The notes under the pieces: model-generated
Database searches by the model: none
Seen by the model: the letters and a program-made list of their open reading frames with translations, nothing else
What the model was told of the DNA's origin: nothing
NCBI GenBank assembly: GCA_905214715.1
Contig: CAJMMT010000007.1
Coordinates: forward strand, 62,001-126,000
Origin: an uncultured bacterium
GTDB lineage: Bacteria; Bacteroidota; Bacteroidia; Bacteroidales; Muribaculaceae
Direction of reading: 5' to 3'
DNA length: 64,000 bases
Program-made: the position numbers and the translations under genes
Shown here: one piece after another, positions 1 to 6,833 of the stretch
How positions within the stretch are numbered: the first letter of the stretch is position 1
Layout: the number at the start of each line of letters is the position of its first letter

Positions 1-2355
1 GAAAAGCTTACGCGAAGTTTCTGCCACGCCGGCCTCGTCATATTTCAGATTATCCCACGGCGATGAGTTGGAAATCATATACCAGCGCACAGGGTCGCTG
101 CCGAACCTTTCGATATTGTTGAAAGGATCTATAGCGTTACCCAGACGCTTGCTCATCTTATTGCCGTTCTTGTCGAGCACAAGACCGTTCGATATCACGG
201 CCTTATAGCTCACGGAGTCGAAAATCATACCGGCTATGGCATGGAGAGTGAAGAACCATCCGCGGGTCTGGTCCACACCTTCGGCTATGAAATCGGCGGG
301 ATATATGTCGCCCGAATCGAGAGCCTCCTTGTTTTCGAATGGATAATGAGCCTGGGCGTAAGGCATGGCTCCGGAGTCAAACCACACGTCAATGAGGTCC
401 GTTTCGCGTTTCATAGGTTTGCCGGAAGGGGAAACGAGAATTATCTCATCTACATAGGGACGGTGAATGTCTACCTTAGCATAGTTTTCGGCTGTGTTCT
501 CGCCGGGCTTGAAACCGTTGGCGCGCAATGGATTCTCAGCCATCACACCGGCAGCCACGGCCTTGTCGGCCTCATTATAAAGCTCTTCATAGCTGCCTAT
601 GCATATTTCCTCCTTGCCGTCTTCAGTACGCCAGATAGGAAGCGGCGTACCCCAGTAACGCGAGCGCGACAGGTTCCAGTCCTGCAGATTCTCGAGCCAT
701 TTGCCGAAACGGCCCGAACCCGTAGAGGCAGGCTTCCACTTTATGTCGCCGTTAAGTTCCATCAGGCGTTCGCGTGCTGCGGTAGTGCGTATGAACCAAC
801 TGTCGAGGGGGTAGTAAAGCACAGGCTTGTCAGTACGCCAGCAATGGGGATAGTTATGCACATGTTTCTCGATGCGGAAAGCCTCTCCTGCCTGTTTCAT
901 CTCGATACATATTACTATATTGAGATCTTCGGCCTTGGCAGCCGCGGCTTCGTCGTACTTGCCTCCGGGATTGAATTTCGGATCATAGGCATTCTTTACG
1001 TAATCGCCGGCATGGTGTGAATAGAGGTTTTTGTCGACACACATGGCCACGAATTCGGGAGCAAGCTCCTCTTCTATATAATATTTCCCCTGCAGGTCTA
1101 CCATCGGGCGCGTCTCACCGCGTTTGTTGATAAGGTAGAGGGGAGGGATACCGGCTGCCTTGGCTACCTTGGCGTCGTCGGCACCGAAAGTAGGAGCGAT
1201 ATGCACTATTCCCGTACCATCGTCGGTAGTAACATAGTCGCCCGGTATCACGCGGAAAGCGCAGTCGGCGAGTTCCACAAATTTCTCGCCAGCCACTTCA
1301 AAACAACGCTCCGGATGCTTGTCGGCCTCTTCCACAACCCATTTCGGTGAAAGGTCAGACACTTTGTCGCAAGGCTTCACCCAGGGCATGAGCTGACGGT
1401 AACGCATTCCAACGAGATCGGTACCTTTCCAGCGTCCTACGACACGATAGGGGAGCACCTTTGCCCCGGCGGTATAATCATCCATCGATGCCTCCGCTCC
1501 CTCTGCCTTGAAATATGAAGCGACGAGCACTTCGGCCAGCACCACTGTGATTTTCTCGCCTGTATATGGATTGAAAGTATTGAGAGCCACATAGTCGAAC
1601 TTCGGGCCTACGCAAAGAGCGGTGTTGGAGGGAAGAGTCCAGGGTGTGGTAGTCCACGCCATGAAGCAAGGCACGCCCCAGCCTGTCATCTCAGGTTTTG
1701 GATCCTCAATCCGGAAAAGAGCCGTAACGGTAGTGTCTTTCACATCGCGGTAGCATCCGGGCTGGTTCAGCTCATGGGAGGAAAGTCCGGTACCGGCCGC
1801 AGGTGAATAGGGCTGGATGGTGTATCCTTTATAGAGATAGCCCTTGTCGTACAGCTGACGCAGAAGCCACCATACGCTCTCCATATACCTGCTGTCGTAT
1901 GTTATGTAGGGATTGTCGAGGTCTACCCAGTATCCCATGCGGTGGGTGAGGTCGGTCCACTCTTTGGTGTACTTCATCACCTCACGGCGGCAAGCCTCGT
2001 TATAGTCCGCTACCGATATCTTCTTGCCGATATCCTCTTTGGTTATACCGAGAGTCTTTTCCACCCCGAGCTCCACGGGAAGACCGTGGGTATCCCAACC
2101 GGCCTTGCGTTTCACATGGAAACCTTTCATGGTCTTGTAACGGCAGAACGTATCCTTGATAGTTCGCGCCATCATGTGGTGAATGCCAGGCATACCGTTG
2201 GCCGACGGAGGACCTTCGTAAAACACGAAAGTAGGGCATCCCTCGCGCTCCTTCATCGACGCCTCGAAAAGTGAATGGGCATCCCATTCCTTAAGCACCT
2301 CCTTGTTTATATCAGACAGGTTAAGCTGTTTGCTGTATTCTTTAAACTTTTTCAT
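1..2355 (-). CDS. ileS: isoleucyl-tRNA synthetase, N-terminal 785 residues (partial)
   Basis: Charges tRNA-Ile with isoleucine in the cytosol; class I synthetase with an editing domain. The frame starts at the ATG read from 2355 and stays open to the left edge, so the C-terminal part (anticodon-binding region; the family is usually about 1,100-1,150 residues in this phylum) is outside the window. Seen: an N-terminal signature GPPSANGMPGIHH at about residues 46-58 (the HIGH region), a WDTHGLPVE segment, and KMSK at about residue 733 followed by RLGNAIDP. It begins 9 bp after the stop of the ligase gene upstream, so the two are probably co-transcribed. Identity is firm from these signatures. 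Confidence 0.96.
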   Translation of the reverse strand, partial: MKKFKEYSKQLNLSDINKEVLKEWDAHSLFEASMKEREGCPTFVFYEGPPSANGMPGIHHMMARTIKDTFCRYKTMKGFHVKRKAGWDTHGLPVELGVEKTLGITKEDIGKKISVADYNEACRREVMKYTKEWTDLTHRMGYWVDLDNPYITYDSRYMESVWWLLRQLYDKGYLYKGYTIQPYSPAAGTGLSSHELNQPGCYRDVKDTTVTALFRIEDPKPEMTGWGVPCFMAWTTTPWTLPSNTALCVGPKFDYVALNTFNPYTGEKITVVLAEVLVASYFKAEGAEASMDDYTAGAKVLPYRVVGRWKGTDLVGMRYRQLMPWVKPCDKVSDLSPKWVVEEADKHPERCFEVAGEKFVELADCAFRVIPGDYVTTDDGTGIVHIAPTFGADDAKVAKAAGIPPLYLINKRGETRPMVDLQGKYYIEEELAPEFVAMCVDKNLYSHHAGDYVKNAYDPKFNPGGKYDEAAAAKAEDLNIVICIEMKQAGEAFRIEKHVHNYPHCWRTDKPVLYYPLDSWFIRTTAARERLMELNGDIKWKPASTGSGRFGKWLENLQDWNLSRSRYWGTPLPIWRTEDGKEEICIGSYEELYNEADKAVAAGVMAENPLRANGFKPGENTAENYAKVDIHRPYVDEIILVSPSGKPMKRETDLIDVWFDSGAMPYAQAHYPFENKEALDSGDIYPADFIAEGVDQTRGWFFTLHAIAGMIFDSVSYKAVISNGLVLDKNGNKMSKRLGNAIDPFNNIERFGSDPVRWYMISNSSPWDNLKYDEAGVAETSRKLF

Positions 2356-2364
2356 AAGTCAGGT

Positions 2365-3558
2365 TCATTTTCTTTTTGTTCCCCATTTGCCACCTTTCAC
2401 CCCTTTCGCACCTCCGCCGAGAGCGAATATGTTGGCATCGAGAGATGTAGTCTTACGGTCAGACTCGCGACGGCGTTTCAAAGCCAACTCGACGAGACGG
2501 TCTATCAGTTTCTCGAACGATATACCGGTCTCTTCCCACAGATAATAAGACAGGGAACCCGGTATTGTATTGATTTCATTCACATATATGCTTCCGTCGG
2601 CCTCTTCGACCATAACGTCCACACGGCTTACGCCATGGCAGCCGAGCACCCTGAACGTTTCTCCTGCCAGATGCCTTATGCGGTCTGACATCTCGGCAGG
2701 AATATCGGCCGGTATACGCTTGTCGCTTGTAGCCATACCTTTTCCACCCCCCACGTACTTGTCGGTGTAGCTGAGTATATCCCCTGTCTTAATCGGCTCT
2801 TCGCAAATGGAGCTTTCATGGTCGTCGGCATCGCCGAGCACCGAACAGTTTATCTCTTTCAGCTGGCGCACCATGTGTTCCACTATGATACGGGAAGAGT
2901 ATTTCTGGGCATTGTCGACTTTCGCGATAAGCTCATCGCGGTCGGCCGCTTTCCCGATGCCTACGCTCGAACCCAGATTGGCCGGCTTAACGATAACGGG
3001 GTAACCGAGTTCTTTCTCTACGCGCCCGATAAGCTCGTCGCGGCGACGCTGCCATTCCTTGTCGGTAAACCATACATAATCAACTACCGGAATGCCGCTC
3101 TCGCGCAGAATCATCTTCATGGTTATTTTATCCATGCCGTTCGCGCTCGCCAGAGTATTGCAGCCGGCGAACGGGAGACCGATAGTCTCGAGCAGTCCCT
3201 CGAAAATACCATCCTCGCCGTTGGTTCCGTGAAGAATCGGGATAGCGACATGAAGCTCCGCCACAACCGCGTTTTTTTTCGCGAAGAAAGATGTTGTAGC
3301 CTTGTACAGATTGAAATCTCCGTATTCCGGGCGCATGAACACCTCCTGGCAATCTGCAATCAGCGACTTCATGTCGCGATAACGTCTTACGTCAAGGAGG
3401 GCATCGCCGGTCATCCAACGTCCTTCCTTGGTTATATAAATCGGAATTATATTGTACTTATCCTTGTTGAAGGCATCAATAGCCTGAAGGGCGGAAAGCA
3501 CTGAAATCTCATGCTCGACCGACCTGCCACCGAAAAAAACAGCTACGTTTGTTTTCAT
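2365..3558 (-). CDS. D-alanine--D-alanine ligase family protein (ATP-grasp)
   Basis: Predicted to join two D-amino acids with ATP for peptidoglycan precursor synthesis in the cytosol. Seen in 397 residues: an N-terminal GGRSVEHEISVLSA segment typical of Ddl/Van ligases, HGTNGEDG, the ATP-grasp stretch VIVKPANLGSSVGI, and VNEINTIPGSLSYYLW near residue 325, which holds the metal- and substrate-binding residues. The C-terminus carries an extra tail of about 40 residues, rich in Gly, Lys and Arg, that standard Ddl enzymes lack. The family normally has 300-370 residues. Bacteroidales usually have a different, shorter Ddl as well, so this may be a paralogue and I give no symbol. It leads an apparent two-gene unit with ileS and has a clear promoter at 3618-3649. 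Confidence 0.85.
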   Translation of the reverse strand: MKTNVAVFFGGRSVEHEISVLSALQAIDAFNKDKYNIIPIYITKEGRWMTGDALLDVRRYRDMKSLIADCQEVFMRPEYGDFNLYKATTSFFAKKNAVVAELHVAIPILHGTNGEDGIFEGLLETIGLPFAGCNTLASANGMDKITMKMILRESGIPVVDYVWFTDKEWQRRRDELIGRVEKELGYPVIVKPANLGSSVGIGKAADRDELIAKVDNAQKYSSRIIVEHMVRQLKEINCSVLGDADDHESSICEEPIKTGDILSYTDKYVGGGKGMATSDKRIPADIPAEMSDRIRHLAGETFRVLGCHGVSRVDVMVEEADGSIYVNEINTIPGSLSYYLWEETGISFEKLIDRLVELALKRRRESDRKTTSLDANIFALGGGAKGVKGGKWGTKRK

Positions 3559-3617
3559 TTAAGTTAGAAATTACACCCACAGGCAAGACTTTTTGCAAAC
3601 CGTGGTTCTACAAACTG

Positions 3618-3649
3618 CAAATTTAGTCAAATTATGCAAAATGAGCAAA
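3618..3649 (-). promoter_or_regulatory. Bacteroidota-type promoter of the ligase-ileS unit
   Basis: On the minus strand, TTTG (3646-3649) is followed after exactly 20 bp by TAAATTTG (3618-3625). This fits the Bacteroidetes sigma consensus TTTG-N19/20-TAnnTTTG. The predicted start of transcription is near 3611, giving a leader of about 53 nt before the ATG at 3558. Confidence 0.75.
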
Positions 3650-3684
3650 ACCTTCTCAAAATCATTGGCACTTGGAGAGTCGTT

Positions 3685-3705
3685 TGTATTTAACCTGTAT
3701 TTAAC
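3685..3705. repeat. Tandem 10-bp direct repeat TGTATTTAAC
   Basis: Two perfect copies of TGTATTTAAC occupy 3685-3694 and 3696-3705, an 11-bp period. They are enclosed by GAGAGT/ACTCTC (3675-3680 and 3704-3709). The block lies just past the stop of the small regulator gene (3710) and about 36 bp upstream of the -33 element of the ligase promoter. A protein-binding site is possible; this is inference. Confidence 0.45.
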
Positions 3706-3709
3706 TCTC

Positions 3710-3979
3710 TTATACTCCCACAACCTGGAGAATCGGTATTCCAAGCACATTTTCGATTGATGAAATTGTCTCAATCGTAAAGTTGTGTGTTCCCCTCATC
3801 CATTTACTAATTTCAGATTCCTTCTTGCCAAGCATATTGGCCAGGTCTTTTTGTTTAAGTCCCTTTTCTTCCAATATGCTGTGAATCCTGTCAACTATCA
3901 GGAAAGACAGGTTAACACGCCTACAGATTTCGGGTGAAACTTTAGCCCGACGAGCCTCTATGATACTATTTCTTTTCAT
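3710..3979 (-). CDS. XRE-family helix-turn-helix protein, probable antitoxin
   Basis: An 89-residue DNA-binding protein. The helix-turn-helix spans about residues 30-85: a basic/hydrophobic lead-in, then GLKQKDLANMLGKKESEISK and WMRGTHNFTIETISSIENVLG, the usual XRE pattern. The start overlaps the end of the upstream 161-residue gene by 14 bp, so the two are translationally coupled. This arrangement (toxin first, XRE antitoxin second) is known for HigBA-type modules. By analogy it would neutralise the upstream product and bind the inverted repeat around the shared promoter. The HTH assignment is firm; the antitoxin role is inferred. Confidence 0.8.
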   Translation of the reverse strand: MKRNSIIEARRAKVSPEICRRVNLSFLIVDRIHSILEEKGLKQKDLANMLGKKESEISKWMRGTHNFTIETISSIENVLGIPILQVVGV

Positions 3980-4451
3980 TACGGGTAAAATTCAAGTTTC
4001 CTATAATTTCTTTATCTACAATATAGAGCGTACCATTTGCCAGTCTTGACGAGATGAAACGACTCGTATCGACAAGCATCTCCACATAGTCCGATAAAGT
4101 TTCACTTTCCTGCCATGTCGCGCAATCTTTGACCCCTCCATTTCCAAATATGAGGACCTTGTCTGAAAGCCGTATACAGTAAAGACGCAAATGGCTTGTT
4201 TCAATAGGTATCGCACTGACTCCATCGCCAAACTTTCCTTCATAGCGGAAATATCTTTCCAAAGCACCACTCTCGCCAATTCTGTCAAGCCATGCGATTA
4301 TAGTGTCGATATCCTCATCATATTCGCAGCCTACAGGAAATTTTTCAAAAAACCGTTCCAATTCAGACAGCTCCGCATCGCCAAGATGAACACTGTAAAA
4401 ATTAACAGCGTTATGCTCTTCAATCAGTTCAATGAAATATTTCCGCGTCAC
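3966..4451 (-). CDS. Probable toxin partner of an XRE antitoxin (HigB/RelE-like, unproven)
   Basis: A 161-residue protein starting at GTG (4449-4451); there is no in-frame ATG near the start. The middle carries a pattern seen in RelE/HigB-type folds of Bacteroidota: a RYFRYEGKF segment, IPIETSHLRLYCIRLSDK, then LIFGNGGVK, i.e. a basic beta-hairpin followed by a Gly-rich turn and Lys. The C-terminus ends in NFTRNEKK. It overlaps the HTH gene by 14 bp and has its own near-perfect promoter at 4475-4506. Judged from layout and this weak fold signature, it is the toxin of a type II toxin-antitoxin pair. No catalytic residue can be assigned from sequence alone. Confidence 0.6.
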   Translation of the reverse strand: MTRKYFIELIEEHNAVNFYSVHLGDAELSELERFFEKFPVGCEYDEDIDTIIAWLDRIGESGALERYFRYEGKFGDGVSAIPIETSHLRLYCIRLSDKVLIFGNGGVKDCATWQESETLSDYVEMLVDTSRFISSRLANGTLYIVDKEIIGNLNFTRNEKK

Positions 4452-4452
4452 A

Positions 4453-4527
4453 CTTAACTTTAAAATTAACTGCGCAAATTTAATGACTCTTTATCACTAC
4501 AACAAATTAATTCACCTTAAAGTTAAG
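4453..4527. repeat. 11-bp inverted repeat flanking the TA promoter (candidate operator)
   Basis: CTTAACTTTAA at 4453-4463 is perfectly matched by its reverse complement TTAAAGTTAAG at 4517-4527. The arms lie on either side of the -33/-7 promoter elements, one covering the leader just ahead of the start codon. A partial third copy (TTTAAAATTAAC) follows the first arm. The layout is what an autorepressing antitoxin would use; binding is inferred. Confidence 0.6.
4475..4506 (-). promoter_or_regulatory. Promoter of the toxin-antitoxin operon
   Basis: On the minus strand TTTG (4503-4506), a 20-bp spacer, then TAAATTTG (4475-4482): an exact Bacteroidota-type promoter. The transcript should start near 4468, only about 17 nt before the GTG start at 4451. 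The promoter lies wholly between the two arms of the inverted repeat at 4453-4463 and 4517-4527. Confidence 0.75.
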
Positions 4528-4770
4528 ATTTTTTGCCTAAAAATGCCATGCACCGGAAAATTACGCTGGTCCCAAAAAGTTTTCTCCGACTTAAAACAAA
4601 AAAAATCCCAAAATTATTTGGAATTTAACATAGGATACTCTCATCGGTGAAATTCAAAAAACATATTAACATTTATTCTTCGTAACTACTTATATATTTA
4701 TATTATTGGAACAAACAAAATGTTCCTCTAACATATTTCACACAGAATGTTAGAATTCCTTCATGATAAT
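4528..4770. other. Gene-free AT-rich spacer
   Basis: The region between the toxin promoter and the rpe terminator holds no convincing gene. It is strongly AT-rich. Two short inverted repeats are visible: GGAACA...TGTTCC around 4708-4724 and TAACAT...ATGTTA around 4729-4752. No function can be assigned. Confidence 0.5.
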
Positions 4771-4800
4771 AGAGTGGCGGCGCGACCTCGCCGCCACTCT
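4771..4800 (-). terminator. Hairpin terminator after rpe
   Basis: A perfect 12-bp stem (AGAGTGGCGGCG paired with CGCCGCCACTCT) with a 6-nt loop starts 10 bp past the rpe stop codon. On the minus strand it is followed by ATTATCATGA, not a strong T-run, so efficiency is uncertain. Confidence 0.7.
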
Positions 4801-4809
4801 ATTCCGTTG

Positions 4810-5454
4810 CTATAGTCTTTTCAGGGTTCGGATGGCCTCTTCGGGGTCGGGAGCGCCGAAGACGTAGCTTCCGGCCACCAGCATGTCGGCTCCGGCTGCG
4901 GCGAGTTCCGCGCCGGTCTCGGCGTTGACCCCGCCGTCTATCTCTATTATCGCCTTCGATCCGGTCTGCTCAATGAGTCGGCGCAACTCGGCTACCTTCT
5001 TTACAGAATGCTTTATGAAAGGCTGCCCACCGAAACCGGGGTTCACGCTCATAAGCATCACAAGGTCCAGATCTTCTATTATATCCACAAGCGTAGAGAC
5101 GGGAGTGGCGGGATTCAGAGTCACACCGGCCTTCATACCGGCAAGGTGTATACGCTGCACGACACTATGAAGGTGCGGGCATACCTCCTGATGCACATTC
5201 ATGATTTCGGCTCCGAGATCGCGTACCTGAGAAATCCATTTGTCAGGTTCCACAATCATCAGATGAACGTCGAGCGGTTTGGTGCAGACACGGCTCACCG
5301 CCTTCATAACGGGAAACCCGAAAGAGATGTTAGGCACGAACACTCCGTCCATTACATCGAGATGCAGATAATCTGACTCGGAACGGTTTATCATTTCAAT
5401 ATCCGGCTTCAGGTTGGCGAAGTCGGCTGAGAGCAGCGATGGGGAAACAAGCAT
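4810..5454 (-). CDS. rpe: ribulose-phosphate 3-epimerase
   Basis: Interconverts ribulose 5-phosphate and xylulose 5-phosphate in the pentose phosphate pathway; cytosolic TIM barrel. Seen in 214 residues: SPSLLSADF at the N-terminus, HLDVMDGVFVPNISFG with a metal-binding His/Asp pair, DVHLMIVEP, VNPGFGGQPFI, and EIDGGVNAET, all hallmark Rpe segments, at the usual family length. It is the last gene of the minus-strand run, 78 bp after dedA, from which it is separated by a terminator-like hairpin. It may therefore have its own weak promoter or rely on read-through. Confidence 0.95.
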   Translation of the reverse strand: MLVSPSLLSADFANLKPDIEMINRSESDYLHLDVMDGVFVPNISFGFPVMKAVSRVCTKPLDVHLMIVEPDKWISQVRDLGAEIMNVHQEVCPHLHSVVQRIHLAGMKAGVTLNPATPVSTLVDIIEDLDLVMLMSVNPGFGGQPFIKHSVKKVAELRRLIEQTGSKAIIEIDGGVNAETGAELAAAGADMLVAGSYVFGAPDPEEAIRTLKRL

Positions 5455-5499
5455 CTCATTATTTTTTTAACGGTTATACAATCCGGGCAAGAAAAAACA

Positions 5500-5526
5500 A
5501 GAGCGTGTCAAAATCAAACACGCTCT
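5500..5526 (-). terminator. Rho-independent terminator after the DedA gene
   Basis: Stem of 9 bp (AGAGCGTGT/ACACGCTCT) with a 9-nt loop. On the minus strand it is followed by TTGTTTTTTCTTG, a good T-rich tail. It lies 6 bp past the stop codon of the DedA-family gene. Confidence 0.8.
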
Positions 5527-5532
5527 ATACAA

Positions 5533-6213
5533 TCACAATTTCTCCTGCTCGTTTTTTCTTGGTTTAAAGGCATTCCAGAGTATATACAGCACACATAGCA
5601 GCAGTATGCCGTAGCCTACCAAGGTAAGATAATGGTTATATTCCTCAACCTTATCGAAAAGATCGGAAGGCTCCACCCATGTGGAAAGCCACCAGCCGAG
5701 AGTGGCCAGACAGGCATTCCATATCAGTGCGCCGGCCGCCGTACAGAGCGCGAAAATCCCTACGTTCATTTTCGAGATGCCGGCAGGTATCGATATGAGC
5801 TGACGGATGGCAGGAATCAGGCGGCCTATGAATGTGGAGATCGCTCCGTGGGCATCGAAATAAGCTTCTGCTTTGTTCACCTTCTTTCTGTCGATCAGAC
5901 AGGCATGTCCGAGACGGGAATCAGCGAACTTGTATATCACCGGACGTCCGATCCAAAGCGCGAGATAATAGTTTATAAACGCTCCGCAAAGGGCACCGAG
6001 AGTGGCCATGACCACAACCATATAGACATTCATTCCGGCTCCGGCCCCGAAATCGCGACAGGCAAGATAAGCGGCGGGTGGAACGACTACCTCCGAAGGG
6101 AAAGGTATGAACGATGACTCTATGGTCATGAATATGAACACGAACCAATAATTGGCGTTCTCTACAAACCACTGGAAGAACTGGCTTGCGTCAAAAAGCT
6201 GTAACAGTATCAT
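5533..6213 (-). CDS. DedA family membrane protein
   Basis: Inner-membrane protein of the DedA/VTT superfamily; several members act as lipid (undecaprenyl-phosphate or phospholipid) flippases that need the proton gradient. Seen in 226 residues: an N-terminal membrane-reentrant region with ESSFIPFPSEVVVPPAAYLA, the conserved GRLIPAIRQLISIPAGISKM motif in which the Arg residues are essential in studied members, and three to four hydrophobic helices. It ends with a basic tail (RKNEQEKL). It sits 35 bp downstream of the UDG-family gene on the same strand. The substrate cannot be told from sequence. Confidence 0.9.
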   Translation of the reverse strand: MILLQLFDASQFFQWFVENANYWFVFIFMTIESSFIPFPSEVVVPPAAYLACRDFGAGAGMNVYMVVVMATLGALCGAFINYYLALWIGRPVIYKFADSRLGHACLIDRKKVNKAEAYFDAHGAISTFIGRLIPAIRQLISIPAGISKMNVGIFALCTAAGALIWNACLATLGWWLSTWVEPSDLFDKVEEYNHYLTLVGYGILLLCVLYILWNAFKPRKNEQEKL

Positions 6214-6248
6214 TTATCGTCAATTTTTCTTTTATTATATGGCAAACA

Positions 6249-6833
6249 TCACACGAGTATTCCCGCATGGCGGAACATCTCTTCATAATAGGCAGCTTTC
6301 CTCTCGAGTTTCAATGGATAAGCCCTGCTGGTAGAGGGCATGCGCCATATATCGAGACCCGAAGACGAGGTTACCATGCTCCCCATCGCCGGTGCCCGTG
6401 TGCCGGTAAGCGATGCCAGTACATCTGCAGCCTTTTCTCCGGTCGTGGCAAGCGTATGGCACAATGGCATACGGTCCAGAAGCCCCTGCAGATTCACAGG
6501 CTCCACTATCTCGAGAAACTTGTCGGAAGCATTGCCGGCAAGCCTGCGTATGCGGAAACCGGTATCATTGAGCGCTATCCCTTTTTCGTCCAGCAGTCCC
6601 TTGATTTTATCAAGACGGAATTCCTTCTTATCCCGGTCGTATAAAGCATCTTTATCGCCGAAGAATATCAGCCCCATCATAAACCAGAAATCATTGGTCC
6701 GGTTGGGATAATAGAAATTCATGGCCCATCTTTTGGGCTGCGGAGGGAACGTGCCCATGATCAGTATTCTCGCCTCCTCAGGAATATAAGGGGGAAACGG
6801 ATGTGTCTCGAGTTCCGGCAAAATCTTATCCAT
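6249..6833 (-). CDS. uracil-DNA glycosylase family protein
   Basis: Predicted DNA-base glycosylase of the UDG superfamily, 194 residues. Seen: the strand-loop LIMGTFPPQPKRW near residue 25, which occupies the place of the catalytic loop of the superfamily, the aromatic stretch MNFYYPNRTNDFW, IALNDTGFRIRR, and near the C-terminus MVTSSSGLDIWRMPSTSRA at the position of the DNA-intercalating loop. Which base it removes (uracil, hypoxanthine or other) is not clear. The start codon overlaps the end of ligA by 8 bp, which fits a shared base-excision repair unit: damaged base removal and nick sealing. Confidence 0.8.
   Translation of the reverse strand: MDKILPELETHPFPPYIPEEARILIMGTFPPQPKRWAMNFYYPNRTNDFWFMMGLIFFGDKDALYDRDKKEFRLDKIKGLLDEKGIALNDTGFRIRRLAGNASDKFLEIVEPVNLQGLLDRMPLCHTLATTGEKAADVLASLTGTRAPAMGSMVTSSSGLDIWRMPSTSRAYPLKLERKAAYYEEMFRHAGILV

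Noticed and set aside
241..1020. 259-residue open frame on the plus strand near the left edge
   Set aside because: Antisense to ileS, whose frame and KMSK motif are intact over the same interval.
3571..3774. 67-residue frame on the minus strand between the HTH gene and the ligase gene
   Set aside because: It overlaps the end of the HTH gene in another frame and covers the ligase promoter and the direct repeats; no protein features.
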